The position numbers were made by a program, and so were the translations under genes. A DNA stretch of 7,297 nucleotides from Bacteroidota bacterium (GTDB lineage: Bacteria > Bacteroidota > Bacteroidia > NS11-12g > UBA955): positions 1 through 7,297 of the forward strand of contig JAGWYC010000099.1 of assembly GCA_018969565.1 (NCBI GenBank), given 5' to 3'. Under the pieces are notes generated by a model. It was not told where the DNA came from. It did no database searches and was given only the letters and a program-made list of their open reading frames with translations. Every line of letters starts with the position of its first letter. Within the stretch, counting starts at the first letter, position 1. Shown here in pieces: positions 1-6,051 of the stretch.

Positions 1-247
1 TGTTCATGGCGGATTTGAAACAGCCCTGAAACTTGCCGCGGCGAAGGCTAAAATTAGCAAGTACCGTGTGGTGGAATATCCTGAAAATAAGTTTTCGCTT
101 TCGGCCTTATTCGGCAATCTTGGCAATGTGGATGTTTCGATCAGGCAGGCATTAGGAGCAAACTACGAGCTGTATCGCCGGGCTGTGCAGGCCGAACAGG
201 TGAAGGGTATACAGATGCGCCTGCCTTTTGATATTTCCGTGCAGTAA
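1..247 (+). CDS. sppA: Signal peptide peptidase SppA (protease IV), C-terminal fragment
   Basis: This is the 3' end of a gene that begins outside the window. The reading frame runs from base 2 to a TAA at 245-247 and gives 81 residues. They match the C-terminal tail of the long (67K-type) SppA serine protease: a Gly-Gly plus 'FETALKLAAAKAKI' helix, then 'YRVVEYPE', a variable helical stretch, and a closing 'KGIQMRLPFDISV'. SppA is an inner-membrane enzyme with its active site on the periplasmic side that degrades cleaved signal peptides. The catalytic Ser and Lys lie upstream of this fragment, so activity cannot be judged here. The gene converges on the NTF2-like gene with 42 bp between stop codons and no obvious strong terminator. 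The family call rests on recalled family patterns in this tail only. Confidence 0.83.
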   Translation, partial: VHGGFETALKLAAAKAKISKYRVVEYPENKFSLSALFGNLGNVDVSIRQALGANYELYRRAVQAEQVKGIQMRLPFDISVQ

Positions 248-289
248 TCGTTACAGGTTTTCCTGCTGCGGAATGCGCCTGCGCAAACT

Positions 290-778
290 TCATTCGTGAT
301 TTACCGGATCTGCCCAGGTATGGTCTGCAATAATTTTCCAGCCTTCGTTGAACTTTTTCAGAATCAGCGAGAAATACCCTCCACCGGCTTCAGTGCTTTC
401 AGTAATTTGCCAGCGCCCGGAGGCTACCGCTAATGCAGAGCCTTCACTGAGCGCAGCTATGCGGTCAAGCCGGAATGTCAGTTTGCCCATTGCAGCCTTA
501 TTCGGATAATGTTTCTGATAGGCCTTCAAGGTATTGCTATGACCATACCTGGTGCCTTTGGATGATACAAAACGCATAGAGTCATCCTGCCAGTAACCAT
601 CCATGAAAGCCAGAAGGTTTCCCCGATTCCAGTCGTCTTGCTGTTTCAGAATTACTTGTTCAATGGCTTTGAAATCGGCACTATTGGGTTCTGGGTTTTT
701 TGAAGATTTTGTAGATTGAAGGTAAAAATAAACCCCAATGACTAACAGAATCAGAATCAGGAAGCGAATGATTTTCAT
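290..778 (-). CDS. Membrane-anchored NTF2-like (SnoaL/DUF4440-type) protein
   Basis: 162 residues. Residues 4-20 form one hydrophobic segment preceded by a Lys/Arg, consistent with an N-terminal membrane anchor or uncleaved signal. There is no lipobox Cys. After a short polar linker, residues 35-160 look like a single NTF2-like cone domain: an opening helix 'AIEQVILKQQDDWNRGN', then 'FMDGYWQDDSMRFVSSKG', a middle helix ending near Lys89, a strand with 'ALAVASGRW', and a closing 'FSLILKKFNEGWKIIADHTW'. That order is typical of DUF4440/SnoaL-like proteins, which are variously enzymes, ligand binders or of unknown role; no substrate can be inferred. Its ATG at 776-778 lies 6 bp after the stop of the upstream barrel gene, so the two are almost certainly co-transcribed and perhaps translationally coupled. 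No Shine-Dalgarno sequence is evident, as is common in Bacteroidota. Confidence 0.75.
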   Translation of the reverse strand: MKIIRFLILILLVIGVYFYLQSTKSSKNPEPNSADFKAIEQVILKQQDDWNRGNLLAFMDGYWQDDSMRFVSSKGTRYGHSNTLKAYQKHYPNKAAMGKLTFRLDRIAALSEGSALAVASGRWQITESTEAGGGYFSLILKKFNEGWKIIADHTWADPVNHE

Positions 779-784
779 GTTTTC

Positions 785-1393
785 TCAGGAACGGGTGAGG
801 GGCAGTAAAACAGCGAACTGTACATTGTTATGAAACACACCGCTGCGCACAAAATAGCGCAATACAACAGGTTTGCGCATGGAGTTTAGCCCGTATTGAA
901 AACTCAGACGCAGGCTTAATTTTTTTCCTGTGTGTTGCAGGCCGGCGCTGCCTGTCAGACAAAAAGTGCGCAAGTCTTCCTTGAGCTGGGAATAGCTGCC
1001 CAGTTTATCGCGTGCATCGAACAGATAACCTGCCTGGGCACCTGCCAGAATCCGGGTATGCTTCAGTTTCGTTGCGGCACTGATATAGAAGGGAACTTCC
1101 ACCATATTCATCACATAATGAAAAGGGTAGGGGTTGGGTTGTTCAGGGTCGTTATAGCTTTTACTCCCTCGCTGGCTCAACTGCACCCCTGTGTGCCAGT
1201 TTAACTTGTTGTTGAAACTGCGCCAAACTTCCACACCCAGGCTGTATCCGATTTTGTTGTAACCGCTTTCCTGGTCACCGTCAATCTGGCAAAAATTCAA
1301 ACCTGACCACAGGTTCATCCTGAACTCCTGCTGCGCGGATACATGCAGCATCAGGCCATGGGTAATCATCAGAATCATCAGGAGCCTCTTCAT
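785..1393 (-). CDS. PorT-like outer-membrane beta-barrel protein
   Basis: 202 residues from the ATG at 1391-1393. This start was chosen because it opens a textbook Sec signal peptide (Lys-Arg, hydrophobic core of residues 4-18, likely cleavage after 'HVSA' at residue 20) followed at once by barrel-like sequence. A longer in-frame ORF reaches 1726, but its extra 111 codons run antisense to the oxidoreductase gene and do not look like protein. The mature part alternates polar and hydrophobic residues in short strands. It carries the pattern 'GLNFCQIDGD' followed by 'GYNKIGYSLGVEV', then 'GVQLSQRGSK' and 'VEVPFYI', typical of the small Bacteroidota 'porin family / outer membrane beta-barrel' proteins grouped with PorT. 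Location is inferred as the outer membrane; specific function is unknown. It is the first gene of a two-gene unit with the NTF2-like gene and diverges from the FAD oxidoreductase across 27 bp. Confidence 0.8.
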   Translation of the reverse strand: MKRLLMILMITHGLMLHVSAQQEFRMNLWSGLNFCQIDGDQESGYNKIGYSLGVEVWRSFNNKLNWHTGVQLSQRGSKSYNDPEQPNPYPFHYVMNMVEVPFYISAATKLKHTRILAGAQAGYLFDARDKLGSYSQLKEDLRTFCLTGSAGLQHTGKKLSLRLSFQYGLNSMRKPVVLRYFVRSGVFHNNVQFAVLLPLTRS

Positions 1394-1398
1394 CAAAA

Positions 1399-1406
1399 CA
1401 AAAATA
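1399..1406 (-). promoter_or_regulatory. Possible Bacteroidota -7 box (TATTTTTG) for the barrel gene
   Basis: On the minus strand this octamer exactly fits the Bacteroidota -7 consensus TAnnTTTG. It ends 5 bases before the barrel ATG, so a transcript started from it would be leaderless or nearly so. No TTG/TTTG -33 element is visible about 17-23 bases further upstream, so this may be chance in an AT-rich spacer. It overlaps the opposite-strand Shine-Dalgarno sequence of the oxidoreductase. Confidence 0.2.
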
Positions 1407-1410
1407 GGAG
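1405..1410 (+). promoter_or_regulatory. Shine-Dalgarno sequence (TAGGAG) of the FAD oxidoreductase
   Basis: TAGGAG ends 10 bases before the ATG at 1421-1423. Together with the nucleotide-binding motif starting a few residues later, it favours that ATG over the in-frame upstream ATG at 1343, whose extra 26 residues are Gln/His/Asn-rich and antisense to the signal peptide of the barrel gene. Confidence 0.5.
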
Positions 1411-1420
1411 ATTTGTAGCC

Positions 1421-2470
1421 ATGAGCAGCATAGATGTATTGGTGGCGGGGCAGGGAATTGCGGGCACACTTTTGGCCCGTGAACTGTTGAATCACGGATT
1501 GGAGGTGCTCATCGCCGACCCAGACATTAGTCCAACCTCTTCCCAGGTTGCCGGCGGATTGGTTCATCCTGTTGTTCCCAGAACCGGAGGGCTTACCTGG
1601 AGGGCGGAAGAGTTGTTTCCTGCGGTACAGCATTATTACCATGCCATAGAAGAAGAAACAGGCCGGTACTTCTATCATGCTATGCCCATGGCTTTTGTTG
1701 CTGATTCTGAACAGGATAAGTTCCACTGGAAGAAGGCTGCGGAAAAACTAGGTTCGCATTGGCTGGAATGGCATGACACCTTGCCTGAAATGACTGAGCG
1801 CAGCGGCGCACTGACCAGGCAATCCGCACGTCTTGATGTGGCGGGTTTATGCGCGCATTACCAGCAACAATGGATGACACAGGGGCGTTATCTAAAGCAG
1901 GAGATCCAATGGGAAGAACTTGAATTTAAAAATGGTTATTGGCACTGGGGTCACATTCGAGCACGTATGCTGGTATTCTGTCATGGGGCTTTTGCCCGGG
2001 GTCGGAAACCTCAGGAAGTGCTTCCATTCCATCTGACACGTGGCGAGCTCCTTAGTATCCGGGTTAGCAACCCGCAGCACATGCCTTCTTACATAGTGAA
2101 GAAGAAAGTATTTTCTATTCCCTTAGGTGGTGGCGTTTACCGCATTGGTTCAACCTATGATTGGAATAATCTGACACCTGAGCCAACTGAAATTGGACGG
2201 GAAAGCCTGTTACAGCACTTCTGTGATTTGGTTCCCGATGCAGGATCTTTTGAAATTATCGCGCATGATTCAGCTATAAGGCCGACGGTAGGGCGACGGC
2301 GACCCTTTATGGGGCAGCATCCTGAATTTCCTCAGTTGTTCATTTGTAATGGCTGGGGAAGCAAGGGGGCGTCCCTCGCTGCGGTATTGATACCGGAATT
2401 GGTTTCATGCATGTTACATGGAACGCCGGTGCATCCTGAAACGGATATTGCTGTTTATTGGAAAAAGTAA
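1421..2470 (+). CDS. FAD-dependent oxidoreductase of the DAO family
   Basis: 349 residues. The N-terminus is a Rossmann dinucleotide-binding motif, 'VLVAGQGIAGTLLARELL', with Gly10-x-Gly12-x-x-Gly15 and an acidic Asp33 at the end of the second strand, where the FAD ribose is usually held. 'SSQVAGGLVHPVV' (residues 40-52) matches the second FAD-contacting loop of DAO (D-amino-acid oxidase/GlyOx) enzymes. The C-terminus carries 'IRPTVGRRRPFMG' (286-298) and 'NGWGSKGASLA' (310-320), the closing FAD-binding segments of this superfamily and similar in form to the C-terminal oxidase domain of MnmC. Length fits a single-domain soluble DAO enzyme oxidising a secondary or primary amine. The substrate is not readable: amino acids, N-methyl amines and a wobble-uridine modification are all possible. 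There is no signal peptide, so it is cytoplasmic. It diverges from the barrel gene and ends 7 bp before a strong terminator. Confidence 0.85.
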   Translation: MSSIDVLVAGQGIAGTLLARELLNHGLEVLIADPDISPTSSQVAGGLVHPVVPRTGGLTWRAEELFPAVQHYYHAIEEETGRYFYHAMPMAFVADSEQDKFHWKKAAEKLGSHWLEWHDTLPEMTERSGALTRQSARLDVAGLCAHYQQQWMTQGRYLKQEIQWEELEFKNGYWHWGHIRARMLVFCHGAFARGRKPQEVLPFHLTRGELLSIRVSNPQHMPSYIVKKKVFSIPLGGGVYRIGSTYDWNNLTPEPTEIGRESLLQHFCDLVPDAGSFEIIAHDSAIRPTVGRRRPFMGQHPEFPQLFICNGWGSKGASLAAVLIPELVSCMLHGTPVHPETDIAVYWKK

Positions 2471-2477
2471 CAGGCAT

Positions 2478-2507
2478 AAAAAAAGCCCCGGATGTCCGGG
2501 GCTTTTT
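2478..2507. terminator. Bidirectional intrinsic terminator
   Basis: A GC-rich inverted repeat, GCCCCGG (2485-2491) and CCGGGGC (2496-2502) around a 4-base loop, is flanked by seven A on the left (2478-2484) and five T on the right (2503-2507). The arms plus A/T tails read as an intrinsic terminator on both strands. It lies 7 bp after the oxidoreductase stop and about 20 bp after the stop of the convergent T9SS protein, so it serves both transcripts. Confidence 0.92.
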
Positions 2508-2527
2508 ATTCAGCAAAGCAAATTGCC

Positions 2528-4480
2528 TTACTGGATGGTCATTTTCTTGGTAACCACATTCTTACCGGCTGTGAAGCGGTAGAGGTACATACCTGCTTTC
2601 AGGCCTTTGCCATCGAGCTGGATATTGTGGTTTCCACGGGTCATAAGTTTCTCGGAACTGCTGCGGATTGTTTTTCCGTCCAGGGTGAGGATATCTACCT
2701 GAAGGGTACCGGGTTCATCCATGAAAATCAGCACTTCTGATTTATCGGAGAAGGGATTGGGGAAGTTCTGAGAAACCACGAACACTTCAGCAGGCTGGTT
2801 AGCCTTATGGATACCCAGACCCCACTGATGACCAATGGCATCAGCCAGAATTTTAGCAGTCGGGATAGCCGCATACATAATCTGGTTCTTCACAGGCTCG
2901 TGGTTGTTGGCTGAAGTAGAGTTGTTCTGCAGGTTTGTACCGGGGATAAGGTCGCGCTGCCATACCATGTGTACAAAGTTGTCTGCATCGGGAGCCACGC
3001 TGGCGAAGTCGTCTTCCACCATCATGGTTTGGGTAAGGTTCTGTTCATTTTTCCAGGTGGCACCGCCATCGGTAGAGTAAACAATTCCTATATCGCGGTA
3101 ATTGGCATCCAGGTCACTCACGTCACCTTCAATGGGTACAGAAAACGTAACATAGATATTTCCCTGTGCATCAATGGCAGGAGAAGGCTGACGGAGGGCG
3201 GAAGTATTACCCAGTCGAGCTACGGTGTTCAGGTTAGTCGGTACCTGCCCATTGCTCAGGAATGAAGTAGTAGCGGAACTCAGAGAGTTTACACCATTTC
3301 CGTCGCGGTCGAAGGCCGCACCACCGGCGATAATCTGGCTCTTTTTGGTGATTTCATTCCAATAGCCCATGTACTGGTAGCCGGGGAAGAAGGAGAAAGA
3401 TTGGTCGGTATTATCATCGTCAAGCATACGGCTGCCACCCCAGAAGGCATGCACTTTACCATTGCGGTCAATCAGCACCTGCACGGTTCCGTCGTTGGTA
3501 AACGGAGTATCCAGCATCAGTTTAGTTGACTTGTAAGGAGCATATTTGAATGAATCGGCAATCATTTTTGTCCATGTGCTTCCGTTGTTGGTAGATTTCC
3601 AAACGGAAACGTCATCAGCCAGACCACCGAAGATGATGGCTACGATGGAGTCACGACAAGCAATGGCGTACTGGTCACCACCACCATTGGTGATGCGAGA
3701 AGTATCATTACCCGGCAGCATCACAGCCTGTTTGTCCCAGGTTACACCGCCATTGGAAGAGCGGCTGTACACCATAGGGGCAAGAACGCCGTTGCGCGTT
3801 GGTGCGCGTGGTTCACCGGGCTGAGAGCTATCCGCATAAGTGTAGATAGCGTGGATATAATTACCTGAGGAAACTGCACGACCCCAAAGAGGACGCAGGT
3901 TATTTTCTTTCAGCACCGCAGTAGGAGTCCAGTTGGTCTGTCCTTTACCTCCGTTCTTGGAAAGCACAAAACCACCGAGTGCGGCATCGTGGGCCATAAT
4001 CCATTCTGAACCATTGCTCAGTACGCCGATGCTTGGCCAGCCCAAACGGGTTGTTTCAATACGATCCGCTTTAACTGCACCCCATGTGGTTTTGTTGTAA
4101 TGGTTATATCCGCTGCCCCTGTTAGGGAAAGTTGTGGAACCTTCATCGGCAGAAGTAGTCCAGGTGGCGGAAACGGTTCCGTCGGGATAAAGCAATACAC
4201 GGTTTCCTACGGATGCATTTGACTGCAGATCGTACCAGGTATTGCCAATTTCCACAAATGAATAAGGAACAATGCCGCGGCGCAGGAGGTATTCCTGATT
4301 TTTGTTCGCAATGCCACTGCTTGCGCCTGAACCGGCTGCGGCCCCATCAGTTGTAATGTGAAAGCTGCTCTTGACGGCAGGCCCCGATGGAGGAGCCACC
4401 CGCACGTTGCCAAATGGCACCTGTGCAGTGAGGCCGCAGGCACCGGCAAATAACAAGGTTGAGAGTATGTGTTTGTTCAT
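2528..4480 (-). CDS. T9SS-exported Asp-box (BNR-like propeller) protein with type A sorting domain
   Basis: 650 residues. Residues 1-20 are a Sec signal peptide (likely cut after 'GLTA' or the following Gln). The body, roughly 65-545, contains three clear Asp boxes of the form S-x-[D/N]-x-G-x-T-W: residues 241-248, 296-303 and 469-476, plus a degenerate one near 174-184. Together with repeated 'GNIYVTF', 'GKVHAFWGG' and 'NFVHMVWQ' strands, this indicates a sialidase-like beta-propeller. Residues 571-650 are a type A T9SS sorting domain: 'QNFPNPF' start, 'TLQVDILTLDGK' middle, and 'LKAGMYLYRFTAG' then 'KKMTIQ' end. The mature protein should cross the outer membrane by T9SS and be released or anchored at the surface. 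No FRIP-type sialidase motif is seen, so enzymatic activity is not claimed; adhesion or glycan binding is an alternative. Its ATG lies 74 bp after holA on the same strand, with no Shine-Dalgarno sequence. Confidence 0.87.
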   Translation of the reverse strand: MNKHILSTLLFAGACGLTAQVPFGNVRVAPPSGPAVKSSFHITTDGAAAGSGASSGIANKNQEYLLRRGIVPYSFVEIGNTWYDLQSNASVGNRVLLYPDGTVSATWTTSADEGSTTFPNRGSGYNHYNKTTWGAVKADRIETTRLGWPSIGVLSNGSEWIMAHDAALGGFVLSKNGGKGQTNWTPTAVLKENNLRPLWGRAVSSGNYIHAIYTYADSSQPGEPRAPTRNGVLAPMVYSRSSNGGVTWDKQAVMLPGNDTSRITNGGGDQYAIACRDSIVAIIFGGLADDVSVWKSTNNGSTWTKMIADSFKYAPYKSTKLMLDTPFTNDGTVQVLIDRNGKVHAFWGGSRMLDDDNTDQSFSFFPGYQYMGYWNEITKKSQIIAGGAAFDRDGNGVNSLSSATTSFLSNGQVPTNLNTVARLGNTSALRQPSPAIDAQGNIYVTFSVPIEGDVSDLDANYRDIGIVYSTDGGATWKNEQNLTQTMMVEDDFASVAPDADNFVHMVWQRDLIPGTNLQNNSTSANNHEPVKNQIMYAAIPTAKILADAIGHQWGLGIHKANQPAEVFVVSQNFPNPFSDKSEVLIFMDEPGTLQVDILTLDGKTIRSSSEKLMTRGNHNIQLDGKGLKAGMYLYRFTAGKNVVTKKMTIQ

Positions 4481-4554
4481 GGTATTTATGGTGTTACTTC
4501 AAAATGACGTGCAATTTAAACATTAATGAAGGAAAAAAGTCTGCGTATGAGGCC

Positions 4555-5577
4555 TCAGTTTTTCAGGATATTGACAATAAGTTCTATAAAAAGTTGATTG
4601 TCTGATGCGCCGCCCTTGTTTATTCCTTTGAAGCGTAAATCAAAGTACTTCAGATAGCCGAGCACTTTTTCAAGGTCTGCCGGACTGTATTTTGATGCGG
4701 CGGCCAGATACTCTGCCACAAAATAGGGGTTCACTTCCAGAATCTTGGCCAGTTCTTCTTTCTCCTTATTGCGATGACCGTGGGTCAGCAGGATTTTGTT
4801 GAAATACTGAACCAAAGCGCCAATCAGCATGGTGCTGTGGTTGCGGCCACTCATGTCGGAACTCAGATGATGGGCAATTTGTATGCTCTTGTTGAAGTTG
4901 CGCATGCCCAGCGCCTTCTGCAGCTCAAAAACATTGTATTCCTTGCTCAGCCCGATATGCTCCTGAACGTGCTTGGCCGTGATGTAGGGGTCTTTTACAT
5001 GAATAAACAGTTTATTCAGTTCATTAACCACCAGGCTCAGGTCTGTACCCAGATATTCGGTAACCAGTTCGGCGGCCAGAGCGTCCAGGGTCTTTCCCTG
5101 AGCGCGTGTCCAGTTGTCCAGCCAGCGTTTCATCTGGTAATCTTTCAGAGGCTCTGAGTCGAAACTGCAATATTTGGCGAACAGCTTGGCCAGTTTGGTG
5201 CGTTTGTCCAGCTTTTTATCGCCTTTGATGCAGAAAACCAGAATGGTGGACGGCTGTGGTGCTTCAAGGTAAGGTTCAAGCTTCTCCAGGTCTTGAATAT
5301 GCTGGGCCTCTTTCACAATGATCAACTGGTGTTCAGCACCCATTGGGTATCGGCGTGCTGCCATAAGCAGATTCATCATGTTGGCTTCCTTGCCATAGAA
5401 TATGCTCTGGTTGAAGCTTTTTTCGTGTTCCGCCAGCACTGTTGTTTCCAGTGCTTCGGTAATCTGGTCAATGAAAAAGGGTTCTTTGCCTTGCAGCAGG
5501 TACACCGGATGAAATACGCGCTTTTTTATTTCCGCGAGTATTTTCTCATAAGATTGAAAAACCGGTACAGTACTCAT
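4555..5577 (-). CDS. holA: DNA polymerase III subunit delta (clamp loader)
   Basis: 340 residues, the usual length for HolA. Delta is the clamp-loader subunit that opens the sliding beta clamp so it can be placed on primed DNA. The N-terminal AAA+-like domain shows the family pattern 'HPVYLLQGKEPFFIDQITEAL' split around residues 23-43 and lacks a functional Walker A, as expected for delta. Next comes 'AARRYPMGAEHQLIIVKEAQ' (73-92), then 'TILVFCIKGDKKLDKRTKLAK' territory (111-131), where delta proteins have a conserved Lys-rich strand-loop. 'LSLVVNELNKL' (180-190) is the standard HolA helix, followed by the all-helical collar domain to the end. It diverges from the HsdR_N gene across 21 bp, so its promoter must overlap that gene. 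The stop codon sits inside a 10-bp perfect palindrome (4548-4557). Confidence 0.93.
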   Translation of the reverse strand: MSTVPVFQSYEKILAEIKKRVFHPVYLLQGKEPFFIDQITEALETTVLAEHEKSFNQSIFYGKEANMMNLLMAARRYPMGAEHQLIIVKEAQHIQDLEKLEPYLEAPQPSTILVFCIKGDKKLDKRTKLAKLFAKYCSFDSEPLKDYQMKRWLDNWTRAQGKTLDALAAELVTEYLGTDLSLVVNELNKLFIHVKDPYITAKHVQEHIGLSKEYNVFELQKALGMRNFNKSIQIAHHLSSDMSGRNHSTMLIGALVQYFNKILLTHGHRNKEKEELAKILEVNPYFVAEYLAAASKYSPADLEKVLGYLKYFDLRFKGINKGGASDNQLFIELIVNILKN

Positions 5578-5598
5578 TGACTAAATTGCAGGGGTTCT

Positions 5599-6036
5599 AT
5601 GCTGAGCTTTCCGGCCTATCAATTCCAGCTGCGCAGACAGGGGCAAAAAAACTATATTTTCGACAGAATCAGAAAAAAATATGTGGTGCTCACCCCGGAG
5701 GAATGGGTGCGCCAACATGTGGTATTCTGGCTTTTGGATGATTATGGTGTTCCTGAAGGCTGGATTGCGTTGGAACGCGGAATCATCATCAACGGTTTGC
5801 GGCGCCGTACCGATCTTATGGTGATGAACCGTGAGGCTGTTCCTATGATTCTGGTGGAGTGCAAGGCGCCTCAGATTCCGGTAAATCAGGCAGTTGTGGA
5901 GCAGGCTTTGCGTTACAACATGGAAACCGGTGTTCGCTACCTGTGGCTTACCAATGGGTTGGAGCATCGGCTATGGAAAATGAGTGATACAGGTCCGCAG
6001 CCATTGGATGCGCTACCCAAACCGGATGAATGGTGA
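5599..6036 (+). CDS. Stand-alone type I restriction HsdR N-terminal-domain protein (PD-(D/E)xK fold)
   Basis: 145 residues, consisting almost entirely of the HsdR N-terminal nuclease domain. Visible features: 'YIFDRIRKKYVVLTPEEWVRQH' spanning residues 19-40, which supplies the helix with the usual acidic residue (Glu34/Glu35); Asp72 in 'RRTDLMV'; and Glu87-x-Lys89 in 'ILVECKAP'. Asp72...Glu87-x-Lys89 is a complete PD-(D/E)xK core, and 'QALRYN' (102-107) follows where such nucleases place a further helix. There is no helicase or translocase region, and no hsdM or hsdS nearby, so it is not a working type I restriction enzyme. Small proteins of this kind are common in Bacteroidota, and I recall them beside holA, which points to a housekeeping DNA-related role; the role itself is unknown. 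The ATG at 5599 is preceded by AGGGG (5590-5594), a reasonable Shine-Dalgarno sequence. The gene converges on the TsaC/YciO-family gene with a 15-bp gap and no terminator. Confidence 0.85.
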   Translation: MLSFPAYQFQLRRQGQKNYIFDRIRKKYVVLTPEEWVRQHVVFWLLDDYGVPEGWIALERGIIINGLRRRTDLMVMNREAVPMILVECKAPQIPVNQAVVEQALRYNMETGVRYLWLTNGLEHRLWKMSDTGPQPLDALPKPDEW

Positions 6037-6051
6037 ATCCAGTTGTACCCA

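Noticed and set aside
248..289. Small inverted repeats (CAGG-TTTT-CCTG at 254-265; TGCGC-CT-GCGCA at 274-285) as a terminator between sppA and the NTF2-like gene
   Set aside because: The stems are only 4-5 bp and no T-tract follows on either strand, so this cannot be supported as an intrinsic terminator.
1343..1420. Upstream ATG giving 26 extra residues on the oxidoreductase
   Set aside because: The extra residues are Gln/His/Asn-rich and lie before the Rossmann motif, which normally begins within the first few residues; the ATG at 1421 also has a Shine-Dalgarno sequence.
1394..1726. A 111-codon in-frame extension of the barrel gene, open on the minus strand over the start of the oxidoreductase
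   Set aside because: The extension has no signal peptide or family pattern and is antisense to a clear FAD-binding domain; the internal ATG at 1391-1393 opens a proper signal peptide.
2835..4449. Several 60-98 codon ORFs on both strands inside the T9SS gene
   Set aside because: All are shadows of one convincing 650-residue protein with signal peptide, Asp boxes and sorting domain.
4481..4554. TCATTTTG on the minus strand upstream of the T9SS gene as a -7 promoter box
   Set aside because: It differs from TAnnTTTG at the second base and has no TTG element at the right distance upstream.
4774..5157. A 127-codon plus-strand ORF inside holA
   Set aside because: It is antisense to a well-matched HolA protein and shows no family pattern of its own.
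5599..6036. Reading the HsdR_N gene as part of a restriction-modification defence system
   Set aside because: No helicase, methylase or specificity gene is present, and both flanks are housekeeping or envelope genes.
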